Shown: positions 13,154 to 26,500 of the stretch, in pieces
How positions within the stretch are numbered: position 1 is the first letter of the stretch
How the letters are laid out: each line of letters starts with the position of its first letter
Assembly (NCBI GenBank): GCA_037576195.1
Contig: CM075101.1
Coordinates: forward strand, 44,516,001 to 44,580,000
DNA length: 64,000 nucleotides
Reading direction: 5' to 3'
Source of the DNA: Phytoseiulus persimilis
Taxonomy: Eukaryota > Arthropoda > Arachnida > Mesostigmata > Phytoseiidae
Position numbers and translations under genes: made by a program
The notes under the pieces: generated by a model
What the model was told of the DNA's origin: nothing
Database searches by the model: none
The model's input: the letters and a program-made list of their open reading frames with translations, nothing else

Positions 13154-16100
13154 TCAGCTTTTCCCGAGGAAAGAAAGAGATAGCCGCCTAGACACGGCGA
13201 TGGACACATGGCCACAAAGTCCATGCGATGATTCGCTGCTCCTCCGTTTCGCGCCAATCAATGGTGAATGCATCGTCGCATTTACGAATTTCTCATACCG
13301 AAACATATTTGCGTTCGGTTTCCGATTCCATTCAACATCAATTACGCAGTCCCCATGGTTTGTGGGTGTGAACGAGTTCAAAAAGAGACACCAGGGCGAT
13401 GAAGTGACGATGGATAATGGAGAACGCTCTTGGGGCGACTTCCGTGAACAGATTCCAGATCAATGATCTCGCATTGCGAACGACTACGCCTGAGAATAAG
13501 CTCCTCAGCAATCTGAACAGATTTGTATGCGTTCTTGATCTGATATTCGAAACGTTGACTCTCGAGCCACCCATGAGAACATGTCCGGTCTTGCATCACA
13601 CAGCAGAAGACTCGTAACATCATCCGCAATACCCCTTGTGTTGGTTTTCCTAGCCGCTTGCAATCGACCCGATCCAATGGATTTTCGGCGATTCCTCAGG
13701 AATATGTTCCGTTAGAGGTTCCCGGCGATGCCTGAAAGTGGAGATGGGAAGGATGGTTCTTAAGAGAACTTTTTCAATTTGAAAAACTGAACTCGAATGC
13801 GTTCTGTAGAAGAGACTAAGATTCAGCGTCTTCGCGCCACGAAACTCAAGACGACGATCGTAAATTTCTACAATATTGTTTTGCTTCTTCATCTCAAGCT
13901 GAACCACGTAACATCCACCTAGCTCGGCGTCAGTGACGCTCGGCCATGGAATGAATCTCTTTTCGTAATCAGCCAATCCACACGACCAGTTCATTCCATG
14001 CTCAAGAAATTCACTCTACGTCAGCTTAGTCAGGTTGTAGGATGAATGACGCAGACGCGTGGCTCAAGATTCAACAACGGAGCTAAAGCGTCGCTCGTCG
14101 GAGCTCAGACGAGATTCCGCTGGGGAGAGCCTCGGAGCACATGCGATTTATCTTCTCGACGGAGCGCTGCTCGGGAGGGTGATGCGAATGAAGGAGGCTG
14201 TATTCCCGTCGAGCGCTACTCGGTTCGGGAAGCCGAAAACTCCAGGACGCCGATCGTGGAGTTTGTTCTCGAGACCCAATGCGTCACGGAACTGCGGTAT
14301 TCCTCTTGATAGAACACGCTGATCGACGGACTCGCGTTTCCGAGACTCTCAGGTGTCGTCTTTTGATGCGTGGGAATTTCCACTCAAACAGCACGTACAG
14401 AATTCATTCCGCAAAGCAGCCGTTCTTTCCTGGTCGAGTCGCGAATCATCAGAGGAGCTCTATTGAAGTGTCAAATTTTGTCAGGATCGCTAGCCTAACA
14501 TTTCCCAGTGGCAGATTCTGAGAACATCCAGTACCGAGTCCGACATTCCACTTTTGTGGTCCAGTAATGAATCGGGAAATCCAAGAGGAAGGTATGGGCC
14601 AGCACCGACCGGAAAATCAGATGAATTCTCCGAAGACACCATGAATCGAGAACACCCAAGTCGAAGGTCGCATTCTGGGTTTGTTCGGTCCAGACAGATC
14701 TGGGCGGGTGATCTCACCGTAGATTCTTTGACACATCCTTGACATGGGCCTCAGGTTGGTTTCCTGGTTCTTTCTCATCGTTAGCAAGTGTTCTCACCGA
14801 CTCGCACTTATTGAGGAATGATCACAGCCCTGTCCTACCGCGAATCCCTGCCGAGGCCACCTCAAGAAACTTTTGTACATCAAGACAAGCCAGCACACAT
14901 CGGATATCGAGTCTGCGTTGCGGAGCGCGACGACCCGGACACAGCGTTACGTGCTTGCCCGGCTGACGAGCTCCTTCTACGGTGATCCTGACTCTCGGGG
15001 GTAGCCTCGAAGAATTCCTAAGACTCGCACGGGAACCGCTCTGCTCAGGGCTGTTCATGGCGAAACTTTCATGGGTGGCTCTCGTGGGGCTACAAAACGA
15101 ACTCTCGTGCTCGGCAATGAGCCAGCATGAATTACTTTTCGATGAGGTTGTCCCAACACTGAGGATACTCGCCAGTACGGTGGTCTCTTTATCAGGCGGA
15201 AAGTTGGTGCTGAAACTTTTCGCTCTGAACTATCGTTTTACGACGGCGCATACTTGATATCGAGCTTCCTCATGGATGTGACGTGTGAAGTCGTCGGTGT
15301 GGGAGAGCATCAATTCGAAAGGCTCGAATATCTATTCTGATGGTTATATCCCGACGCTGACATTCAAACAGTAGTTCTTGCTGCTTGAAGGAACGGTGGA
15401 CCCACCCGATATTGCAGCAACGCGCAACAGCGCCAGAGGAATCATTCTACACGAGGAAACAAACTTTGAGTGCGGTCGTAATCGTTAGGGAATCCCTCTT
15501 AGAAATCTGACAGCCCATTCCGATGGGCTCCGAAAGCTCATTGATGATTGTGACATGTACCGGTTGATAACTTTGGCGTTAGGCGACGAGAAACAGAATT
15601 TTTTTCCTCATCGGTGAAGCCTGGAAGTCTGGGCATTGATCATTCAGGCACCACATACCCGTGACTGATGAACAAATGAGTGGTCGAATACTGCTTCCAA
15701 ATTTATCGTCGGCAGGGCGGCATCATCCTTCGATCCATGCATGCATTCGTATATCTGAAGGTCGATAGTTGAATGATTCCTGAACATCCAAGCTCCACTC
15801 ATGAGGAGATCGATGACGAGATCCCGAGGCACTCGCAATCTGACTGGTTCCAAAACTGGCAAAATCCCAGGAACAGAGGGCGCCCAGTTCTTCCCCGCGC
15901 ATCCGAGGTTTGGATCAGAGGAATCCGAAGGAACGTATAACCCTGGAGATATCACACAACCTTGAACCCCTATGAGTAAGCTAGCAGGCCCGATGGTCTC
16001 CTGAAGTACTTTTTCCCACCACGGCCAAACCGCTCTACCCGTCATTGCGACATCGTTCGCAAGGCACGACTGCTGAAGAAAATATCAAGCTTCAAGGGAG

Positions 16101-16588
16101 ATCCAACGGAATCAGAGAGAGCAAGAGGGAGAGTGAATCTTGGAGTTGATCCTCTCAACTATGCAGGCATTTCCGCCGTGCTTCATTAAATTATGCCCCC
16201 TAAATTATGGCCACGTGCGCTCGGCACTTCTAGGGCACGGCTCGAGCCATGAAGCGAGAGAGGCCTCCGATCCTGATTCGGCGCCGTCGATCCGGGGTTG
16301 GAAGCAGCGACTCTCCGTCTTTCAGATATGCCCCTTACACTTGAGTCTCAAAGTTCGGCCCGAGAGTTTTTGGGTCAAATAGTTCCGAATTTGAGGGGGT
16401 TTCCCTTGGAGGTTATAGAAATGATATAGTGAGGTCATGGAATACTCGATCTGTAGCAATATATACTCAACGGGCGTAACGAGAAGTGTCACCTGCTTTT
16501 TATGAAGATAACTGCAAGACCCAACCCCGACGATATGTTCTGCACAACTTTCATTCCATTGACTGGCGTCCCTTGTTGACCTTTGCAA
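13154..16588 (-). other. Cluster of minus-strand open frames of unknown origin
   Basis: Several minus-strand frames read like protein but change frame and contain stops: 16588-16322, 16045-15644, 15058-14822, about 14290-14150 (RDALGLENKLHDRRPGVFGF), 13994-13650 (FIPWPSVTDAELGGCYVVQL, QNNIVEIYDRRLEFRG), 13677-13378 and 13381-13154. Some could be joined by introns; others look frameshifted. I recognise no domain. A decayed mobile element or a real multi-exon gene of an unfamiliar family are both possible; chance is not excluded. Confidence 0.25.
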
Positions 16589-17101
16589 TGATCAACTCTC
16601 ACTCGATCTCATCCTTGCTGCACACGCGGTGAACTGTGAGGAGCGACTCCTTCTTCACGACTTGTCTCGAATTCCTCACCTCCCGCATCACATATCAACC
16701 GCGACGCTGAAAAACTGCCACTTCGGCTCTGCAAATATCAATCTCAACGGCAGAAGTTGACTGAATGACGCCGAGAGACGAAGAGTGTGACAGCGAGCTG
16801 ACGCTTGATCCCGCAATTCAGGGATGGTAAACATTTCCCCGCGATGCAAAATTACCTCCCTTCGTCAAGAAGAACCTCGGGGCGGTCGAACAAGGCAGGG
16901 TTTTCCTGTATTCATTCTTCTCTTGCTTATCACTCCATGAGGATTAATCCGACTTTGCATTTTGTTTTGCGATATATTACTGGGAGGAGTGGGTTATTGT
17001 TCATCTGGATCTGTTCAATGGCAAGTAAGTGGACCGCACCATTGAACAAGAGCGGTAGGAACTCGATCGGTCGACTTTTGCCGTTTCCCGACCATTTAGA
17101 T

Positions 17102-17236
17102 CAGTGATTCTCAAAATGGTCGATTCCGACCCCTGGGTGATTGCGGGGTCGATCTCATCATATTTTAGAGTATCGTGGAGGTCGGTACGGGGTCGACGGC
17201 CGACATCGAGGAGGTCGATGAGTTTGAGAACCACTC
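17102..17236. mobile_element. hAT-type miniature inverted-repeat element (MITE)
   Basis: Starts CAGTGATTCTCAAA and ends TTTGAGAACCACTC, an imperfect 14-bp terminal inverted repeat of the hAT consensus type (CAGTGGTTCTCAAA). It is flanked by 8-bp direct repeats ATTTAGAT (17094-17101) and ATCTAGGT (17237-17244), 6 of 8 matching, as expected for an old hAT target-site duplication. At 135 bp it codes for nothing. Confidence 0.7.
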
Positions 17237-18017
17237 ATCTAGGTCAAACGATTCGAAAGCTCGGGGTAGTTCACATGTCGTGGAGCCCGGTACATCAGAA
17301 TCTAGAAAGAATCTTCGCCCGTGGGGCATTCTCAGCTAGCGATCCGTTCACCGATGAGGATATCGTAGCCCCGGTGAGCCATTCATTGTAACCAGCCAAC
17401 CATGGTTTCTCAGAAAAATCGGGCTAGACACAAGCGATGATTTTCCAAGCAGTCCTGAGAGTCCTGATGCTCTCAAGATATCATATCTATGAGTGCGATT
17501 CCGATGTGAAATTTTGTGTTCGCGCTCCCATCGCAAGGAGGGATGAGCTCTTCAATGATTGTGCTTATCCAGGGGGCAACTTCTTCCCGCTCATGCCCGA
17601 CATGTTCCAAACCTGCCTCGGAGCTTTTAATCAATCCTCTCAGTCTCAAGTACATCACCGTGAAGCTCACTTGATTAATTAATAATTCACTCGGTTGATC
17701 GACCAACCCGCTCGGACTGTTTCTCGCCGCCTCGAAAAATAAATCGCAATGCCATGCCTATCTGACTGCTCGCTCGAGTGCTCGCATTTCCGAGCTTTGC
17801 TCGCTGGTTAACTGTAACGCTTTTTTCTCCACCGCTCCCTGAGCACAGACCGAGAGCGCGATGCCGCAAAGTTACGATGTTTGATGCTGCAATCTTTCTC
17901 CACACATCGCTCAGAAACTGAAGTTTCCCGATCGAAACATTCGAATCATAGTTCCCCGCCAAGAGAGTAGATCTCTCCAGGGGCTGATTAAAAATGGTTG
18001 CAAAGTATAGAGTGGAT

Positions 18018-18031
18018 CAGTGGTTCTCAAA
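18018..18031 (+). mobile_element. Solitary hAT-like terminal repeat
   Basis: CAGTGGTTCTCAAA is an exact hAT-type end lying 0.8 kb from the MITE. I could not find a matching inverted end within about 1 kb, so it is probably a broken element. Confidence 0.35.
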
Positions 18032-20513
18032 CTTCTCCCGGGATCCCTCCGCGAGGGCTCATTCTTTCCACGTTGAACCACAATTGAGGTCGATTCGAAT
18101 TGGCGAAAGAGTGGATCCAGGAGGCTCGCCTGGGTGAGCGGAATCCCCACGGATGAGCAGACATTGAACCTCGACGTCCTGACGATTGGTATAGCTAGAC
18201 ACTGCCACATGAGCTCGAGTACAAACGCCCGTCAAGGAGGAGGCTCGAACATGACCTAAATCTCGATTACATCTGATAATCGAGAAACTGAAATCGAGAG
18301 ACGGAAACGTTGGGATTGTCCTGCTAACTCAGACAAGTACCCGGATGTGTGCTAGCGTCGTGCACCTGAATAAGTCGCACATCCATCAGCTCGATGGCGA
18401 TGTCCCGAGAACCCCATCTTACTGGGAGCCATTTCGTGAAGCACTAACCGCGTTGCGTGATTGCAGACGCAGCACACAGAACGCGCGCCGGCGTTGCTCA
18501 CCACAGTGATTAACAGGTGCGGGCTCGGGCGAAAGCTCGGGTCGACTTCAAGTCCTGTTGCTTCCAACGCTCACTGTATCACGTTAAAACTAGTTCGGGT
18601 GTATGATTGGAGCAACATGGAGCCAGCCTGAAGCTCTCCGGCGGAGCACCTGGTAGGACCCCCGGTTGACAATCCTGGGCCTCCGAAGCTGTTCTCCTGA
18701 ATTGAAGTCCTAGTCCTTTGCTCGGTCCCTGCAGCGTCCCATTGTTGGCAGGTCACCTCAAGCCGGCCGTGGAGACTACAAATGTCTACCGATCGAGTTC
18801 GTTCGTGTGTGATTCGACGCCAAAGATTATCCTTGTGTTTCCGTTGCCAGTGTATGGCACGTAAATGGACGATACTTCTTTCTTCTGGATATTCTCGACT
18901 TCGGATAGAGATTCCATCCTGAGTGGCCGAATCGATGCCGGCTACAAATTCGAATCATGCGATACGACACGTATATCTCCCTATTGCTAGGAGATTTCGG
19001 CTGCTCAGCAGTCAGCAGCAAGTGGTTGAGAGCTGCTGTTCCTTTGCAGCACGTTAAGGGGAATTCCCAGCCAAGCTCGAGATAATTCCCAACGGTGAGT
19101 TGGCATGGAACCCTACGGGTCCGCCTCGGAATCGGTCGTGGTCGTGAGTTTGAGCAGATTTGGTACTTCGCAAGCCAGCGGGAGTGCAGCCACGGCTCAC
19201 TCTTCGGATGATTTATCCGAAGCCGATGGATGGCACCTTCCATTCCGAGAAAGTCAATGCCGGCGTTCTTTGAGTAATAAGTTGACCACAATGGTCAAGC
19301 CCTTGGGGGTCATAAATCTGTCATCGTTTTCCTTCGAGCAGATCCGTTTGCGTGATGCAGAACTGCCAAAGTAGACCGGCTCTGTGTCATGGATTCGTTG
19401 TTGTGCTTGTGCGTAGTCGTCCTCTCCGTACAGGCAGGTACGTGGAATCGAACTCTGCATATTTGACAGTTTCTGGAAATCCTGCTTCATCAGAGGGCGG
19501 CGTATCGAAGATGCGTGCGTCAGAGCTGACTCATCGGATTTACTTTCGCACAGTTCTGGATTCGGGACTCTTTGTGGCTCTGTTAAGTCGAACTCCTCGG
19601 TCGCCGAGAACCGCTCGAAAAATCCGACCGTAGCCCGAGATTCCCTTACCAGAGTCCTTCGCGTCTTCTTTCTGTGGATTCTCACGTGTTTTTTCTATCG
19701 GCTGTTATATCCACACGCTCCGGTCCTCTGTCTCTCCGACACAATGGAAGCACGTCGGGTATTCCACCAAAGAGTCCATTGATTCCAGACAGGACTCCTG
19801 CAGCGCGTGAAGGCTCCAGTGAATTTTCGATACCGACGGGTCCGGTGCCCGATGCCGACGTTGGTTCCCGCGGTCCACTTCCTGAAGAGGTCCTGGTGGA
19901 GAGCACCAGCAGCAGCACACCGATATCTGAATCGCTGAGAGGCAGCTTCGCAGATTTTCACCACTTGGGTTTCGTATTGGATATGGAGCCTAGAATCAGT
20001 AAGGACACGATATCGTCAGCAACCTCGATTGTGTCCAGAATACAGAGAACTCAACAGATTGTGCCAATTAGATGATGGAACACCCATATCGCCTCAGGGA
20101 AGACCTTCGACGCCCGGAGCACGACGAAGAATGCTACTGAAGAGGAGGAACGTGACGGAAGAGTGAGTGAAAGCTGCCATACTACCACTTCCTACCAACT
20201 CCATTTCATCCAAATTGAATCTCATCCCCGAAATGACAGACCAGCCAATTATCGAGCTCAGTGAGACTAAGCATGTGTTCTCAAAGTTTTCGGAAAATGC
20301 CGCCCCAACCTCCAGGTGATAACCGAAAGTCACTTCGCAAAACGCAACCTACTCTTCTCGCCGCCGGCTCAGTGTCATCCGCAGGGCGAGCATTGAAATG
20401 TCGACTTGGAGATTTTGAATTCCTCGTACATCTGGGTGTTCACTCCTTCCTCGTTCGGGAATGGATTGGTAAACTATCTGACCGCATGATTCAATTTCTG
20501 TGTCTTGTTACAG

Positions 20514-20597
20514 AGAGCGATATTCGTTGTCATGGGAATCGTAGGTGCTGTAATAATCCTGTCGGCGATGGCGGTGCTCTTCTTGCGGAAACGATGA
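20514..20597 (+). CDS. Putative last exon with transmembrane segment
   Basis: After a good acceptor (TGTCTTGTTACAG) a 27-codon exon reads RAIFVVMGIVGAVIILSAMA then VLFLRKR and stop. A 20-residue hydrophobic run followed by a basic stop-transfer triplet fits a type I membrane protein with a three-residue tail. AATAAA follows 450 nt on. Upstream plus-strand sequence includes a Ser/Thr/Pro-rich frame (19740-19970) and an Ig-strand-like VESNSAYLTVSG (19441-19476), but the exons could not be joined in phase. The opposite strand is open too, so this stays weak. Confidence 0.3.
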   Translation, partial: RAIFVVMGIVGAVIILSAMAVLFLRKR

Positions 20598-21047
20598 CTC
20601 TACGTGAGGCGAACGTTCCATTCCACTCATTTCGTTGAGCATTTTTGTTTTGAGACCGTGGTTTCGATCATCATCCATCAATTTCCACGGAGGGAACGAC
20701 GGATGATGCTCAAGAATACGGGCTGTCTGTGATTCACCTTCATGTACGTGAGAATGAAGTTCCAGTGCGAGAGGAATACACTCCTGATCTGATGAGTCGA
20801 AGTTCGACGACTCGATGGACGTCACATCGATTTCACCTTAAACTGGTTCCAGGGCAATACTGGCAGTACTTACCCCACATATTCTTCGCGACATGGGAAG
20901 AGAAACACTACAGGGGAGCATGGATCCTGCTCAGGAGTCGAAGATCGGAGCACGCCACGGAAGAGATTAATATTGTGAGAAATGCCGCTCCGCACTGGCA
21001 TCTACAGTCGCCGCTGCGCGATCTCGAAATCGCCGGATGCAGGAGTC

Positions 21048-21053
21048 AATAAA
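21048..21053 (+). terminator. Possible poly(A) signal for the transmembrane exon
   Basis: AATAAA on the plus strand 450 nt after the stop at 20597. Confidence 0.25.
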
Positions 21054-23581
21054 GAACCTCAAGCCGTTATTCTATCTCGGAGCTCTTCGAGGCAATCGGG
21101 ACTGCGGGCGAGGGGTGTGCTCAGTTTACTACGATAGGGGCACTGCCTCGAGTCGCCTCCTGGGACGAGACATGGTTAGTCAGTCAGGTTCCAAGGAGAT
21201 TTCAGGGAAAACGACATCGAAAACTCCGTCCGACTCAACTAGTTGATCGATGCTCTGGCGATGGAAACCTCAGAAGTCGAATAACGAATGAGCCCCAAGT
21301 GTGTGTGTCCATGGCTGACGCGACTCAGCCGGTTGCAGTCGGAAGCTCAGCTTCCTTTCGAGATTGAGGAGCGATGCAGCTCACGTCGGCTCTGGATGCT
21401 TGCAGACGCTCAACGCTCATATCAGGGACGAGCGATGTTCCATCATGGATCGCAACAGCCGGAGTGGAGGTGTAGTTGTTTCGAGAGGAAACTTTCCGGT
21501 GCTCCCTCTTGAGGACGCATCCTTGAATCTTGGCTTCTTCTCGATTTCCGGAACTGGAAGACCACCCACTAGCTCTGATCCCCTGAATGAGAGCGTGCCG
21601 CCCTGGACCCTTTGATATATGTTGGTGATACCCCTGAAAGGATTCCATGTTGAGACATGCGAGAAGATGCTAAACGCTATCGATCCCCACCGAGCACCTA
21701 TAGGCTCATGGAAAGCTGGTGCGAGCTCCGCGGTCCTGAAGAAGGACTAAACTTAGCACTTGAAAAAGGGAGAGATGATTCTTGAACCACTCGAAAGCAT
21801 ATGTTGTCAATTCCGATCCGACCCGTAACCCCGAGTCCCACCCGATCAAGTCTCGCTCGCGATGATTACGTGGAGTGGAATCTCATTTGACTCACCTACA
21901 TTGCGCTCAAAGTCTTTGAGATTGAGGCGGATCTCACACGTTCGACCTACTCGGACCGTCGACGCTACAGCCTTCCTGGGAAATCCCACTGAACTGCCTG
22001 GGCTTCATGGAGCATACCGGCAGACATCTCAAGCAAAGGTTCCCGGCAGGTACAGTCGGCGATAGCTCGAAGGTGACAGCATGCGTAGCAGGTATTTGCG
22101 CGCAGAGCTTCGCTCTTGAGTCACGAGCCTCCGTCAACTAAGCACGCGAAGTCTCCATGAACCCTGACACCGACTACTCTAGACATTGAGACCAACATGA
22201 GAGAATGCCGGAAGATGGAATGGGGAGAGTAGGAAGAGGCTCCGGTGCTGAAAACTTCAAGGAATGGGGACAGAACACCCAAAAGACTCTGCTGCATTCG
22301 ACCCCAAGATTTTCCGCACACGTTCCCAGCTCGTCTGGATTTCACTCGAGATTCATCGTGAGGTAGAACGAGCTCAAGCGCAAGCCAGCAAAAACTGTTT
22401 TAACTTGATGCTCTGCTTGTGCTACTCGACAAGAACAGCAAGTGTCCGAAAATCTCTAACGAGAAGTTCTTGAAGAGCTCGCACCACAGATTCCACAATT
22501 CCGCAGTGAAAGCCTTCCGCTCAATTTCCACTTTCATTCTCGTCGGTCCTCCTCGTTCCTTCGCGTCTTAGACCCTCCGCTACTGCAGACAAGTTTCCCT
22601 GTCTTTGGAACCTGCAATGGCGTTGCACTCTTGCCACATTTTGAGATCTTCCCCTTCGATGTACTCAGTGAAGCAGGATAAAACAGAATCATCAAACGCT
22701 TGATACATGCACAACACATAGAACAACATAGAAATCGCTTCGCAACATATAAATACAGAAGATTACATGAATCATGGGAAATTGACATTGCGACTCCGTC
22801 CCGCGCCCTGCCGCATCTGGTAATGGAGATTTTCAGACGTTCTCCCGGCTCCTCTCGATCCCGGGTCCGATCGGGCTTGGGGAAACTATGAGAAACTGGC
22901 CGGATTCTACATGTCAAAATACTCTGCGATTGCGAAGTATCATCATTCGAAACATTGCATCTCGGGCGCTCTCCAGAAAGAAATTCGATGATGTGAAGTG
23001 ATTCACGTCTGAGCACCATTCGAGGGAGCGATCGAGCCCTCGAGTATTGCGTTTATCGAGAGATATCAGGAAGATTTTCGATCAAAGCACTCCTGAGCTC
23101 CCTTTCGCGGTCCTCGGTCGTTACAAGTCTCTAAAGCTCGGAACGGCTGAGCTAAGTTTCGGATGTCACCGCAGCTTTTTCTGATTGTATTCGGTCGCCG
23201 GATGATATCGATAGAATCGGAAAAACCGAGGAGAATACCCAACAAACCACTTCTGTGAAGTCTCTGCGCGGGATTCATCTTTCGAACAGGAGTCCGGAAG
23301 CCGATCTCGCACCCCAAGACGCTGAGATACCCCCGGGTACAACTTTTGTCGTGACTGTTGTGATCATCTGTCGTCAGAGCAGAAATCAATTCCCTGGGAT
23401 ACAGAACCTTCTTCGCGTTCCGTCAATTCGGAGAGACACTCTTTTTCTAGAATTGAACAGCTCCGAAAAGTTGGCCCAGCACCGTTCGACGCTCGTGACG
23501 GTTGAGATGCAGTAGTTGGGGAGACGCCTCGAGCATAAACAACTGATCCTTCTTGAAACATCCTACGAGGAGGGATCCAAT
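21054..23581. other. No gene recognised upstream of OGA
   Basis: Only short overlapping frames. The OGA promoter and any 5' leader exon should lie in the right-hand part; no TATA box is evident, as usual for a housekeeping gene. Confidence 0.35.
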
Positions 23582-26500
23582 ATGTCACAAGAAACCAGTG
23601 CGTCTGACGAACCCAGGTTCTTGTGCGGAGTCGTCGAAGGTGAGTTTTTCCTACTCTACACCTCCGCATTTCTTGGCGCAATGAATTCCAAAACCTTTCC
23701 GGGGGCCTCACGAAGAGAGAGAGAAAACTGTCGAAATTCGAGAAGAGCGATTCTGCACCGCTTTTCGTGGCCCAGCGTCCTCTGTCGTTATACTGTCTGG
23801 AAGGATAGGGGAGGGGGCTGCCTTGTGGAAGAAGTTTAATGCCGTGCCATCCCGGAATGATACGACAACTCAGGGAGAGTAATCGATGAGTTTATCATCC
23901 GTTAGCAATCCGGTCAATCTCTCGTTGTTTGCAGCCTGCTGCAGGCACAAGCGTTTGATTTTCCAGCAGGAGAGTTCGATGCTCTCTGACGCTGTTTTTC
24001 AATAGTAACAATGGACCATCTTTCGAGCTAGACGCTCATCTAGTCGATGAGCGTCCTGATTCGAAATGCGAATCATCACATTCATATCATATGCAAATGG
24101 CTAGGATGTCGATAGATACCAGAAGTTGCGCTTACGTCCGAAGATCGAGGCGGATAAGCAACGACGCGCATCTTGGTCGGACCAAATGCACGTCCGAATG
24201 CGGAATGATCGTTCCCCGAAACAAAAAGGTTGAGGTAGGAAGAAGTTTGCTCAGCGTTTGCCTTCGCTCTTTTCAGGTTTTTACGGCAAGCCATGGACAA
24301 GCGAGCAACGGAAGGACCTCTTCGTGAAGTGAGCGAAAAATCAAATGACCGAGTTATCTTACAAGCTGCTGATTTCCGAGCCCAAGGCGACCCAGCCTCT
24401 ATAACTAATGGGTGATTTGAGTGTCAAGCTAGAAAGCAGTACAAGCCCTCGAACATTCCTGTGTCGGGAAAAATCGCAGCGACTTTCTTGATCAGGCGAG
24501 AGTGTATTCACACTTGCTCACCCTGAACGCTCCATTGCAGGATGAGAGCTTGGAAAATGAACACATACATGTATGCACCCAAGGACGACACAAAACACCG
24601 AGCTTACTGGAGAGACCTCTACACAGTTGAAGAAGTCGAGGAACTGCAGTCCTTGGTGGCCGCAGCCAAGGAAAACGACGTCGAATTCTACTATGCGCTT
24701 TCGCCGGGTCTGGACATGATGTATAGCAGTGCGAAGGAGGTTGCGACGCTTAAACGGAAGCTCGAGCAGGTCTGCCAAAACCCGCTACTGGATCGTGCAG
24801 AATAAGAAAACCGGAAAATTTGAAAACCAGAATGATTTGTCAGATTTCGATCTCCAATGAGGACTTTCGGGGTCGCCCGGAAGAGAACTTCACGGGTGTG
24901 ATCCGACCTCTGATCTGTATCCTAACTGCCGGTCTCTATTCCTCTCCTTGGTCCCAGATTGCTTCCTTTGGGGTGACAGCGTTCGCCCTCCTGTTCGACG
25001 ATATTGAGCCCGAGATCGGTGAAGCTGACAAGGAGGTGTTCCAGACGTTTGCTCAAGCCCAAGTTTCAGTCACCAACGAAATCTATCAAGCTCTGGGTCA
25101 ACCCAAATTTCTTCTATGCCCGACAGGTATTACTCAGTCAGAAGCTCGGATTCGAGAGTGAATATATTGTTTTGTTCTCACTTTTGGCGGAAAACCCCAC
25201 AAAGGGGAGAGCCCATCGTTCACGAAGGAACTGTGACTGCGAAAAGAAGGAAAAATGAGAGTGGAAGAAAAAAGAAGAGCCGCGGAGCAAAAATCATATA
25301 CGCCCGACCCGGAAGAATGGAAATTTCAGCCGGAAAGTGGGGCACAAACATGATATCCTCCTAAAAGCTGATTCGGGACATTTTGTCATCGAGCGACCGA
25401 GACAGTCATTGTGAAATTACTGCTTCGTTGAGATAATCTCCTCATTTAATCATAGAGTACTGCGCATCAAGAGCCGTGCCCAACGTTCAGAGCTCCGAGT
25501 ACTTGTCGACCATCGGTCAGAAGCTGCTCCAGGGGATCGATGTCATGTGGACCGGCAACAAAGTTATTTCGAAAACTATCGGCCTGAAATCAATAAGAGA
25601 GCTTCAAGAGGTGAGACATATGATCGGGAGAAGTGTTGCTCAGAACTGACCCCCTGCGAAAATATGTACGATGGTCGTGGACGTGAAAGACAGGCGCCAG
25701 GGAGCCTTCGCGCTGTAATAGCATTTCCATCACCTCGACATTCACTTTTCGAGTAGGTTCTGCGACGCCCGCCGGTAATCTGGGATAATCTTCACGCGAA
25801 CGATTACGACCACAAACGAATCTTCCTCGGACCGTATTCGGGGAGATCAACGAGACTGATCCCCCATTTGAGGGGTGTACTGACCAATCCCAACTGTGAA
25901 TACGAAGCGAATTACATCGCCATCCACACCTTATCACAGTGGAGCAAATGCACGTCGGATGCATGCAAAAACGGTGAGGGATAGCATTTGCTCCCGACAG
26001 TGGCCTTGAGTGGCTGATTTCTCTCTCGTTCTCAAGCGAAGGTTCAACATGACCGTCAAAGCTCGGAGGCATTGGACCCTTCAGACAGGTGTTCTCCGTT
26101 TGGGAGTGGAGGAGTTTGAGACTCACTCGGAAAAGGTTGATTTCATCCGATTTAATTTTGCAGAGGACGACAGCTCGTCATGCGAGAGTGTGAACAGCTG
26201 CGGCTCCTCGGGAACACGAACGTTGGAACAAGCCGAACTCACGGAAGAAGAGGAAGTGCCCGCTCATCTGCCGAGTCATTCCTATCATCCTCGAAGAGCC
26301 GTGCAAGTCGCGATTCAGGAGTGGTTGGGTGAATTCAACGCAACAAAGAGCGCGTACGGTCGTCTCATCAACACGGACAGCCTTATGCCATGTACGAGAG
26401 CCATGCACGATGTTTCTGCACGATTTTTCGATCATAGACTTCGAGGGAAATGATTCCTCCGATCCTCGGAATCAGTCGAACGAAAATGCTTCGGAGGGGG

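Larger units (their letters stand above)
16589..20513. other. Transposon-marked region without a firm gene
   Basis: Contains the hAT MITE, the lone hAT end and mixed open frames on both strands. An Ig-strand-like peptide and a Ser/Thr/Pro-rich frame at 19.4-20.0 kb (+) may belong to the transmembrane exon at 20514. Confidence 0.3.

Noticed and set aside
26024..26092. Extra OGA exon between the catalytic exons and the linker
   Set aside because: An open stretch with a fair acceptor (CTCAAG) and donor (GTGTTC) exists, but including it breaks the frame or creates a stop. Skipping it joins 25973 to 26164 in phase 1 with the expected sequence.
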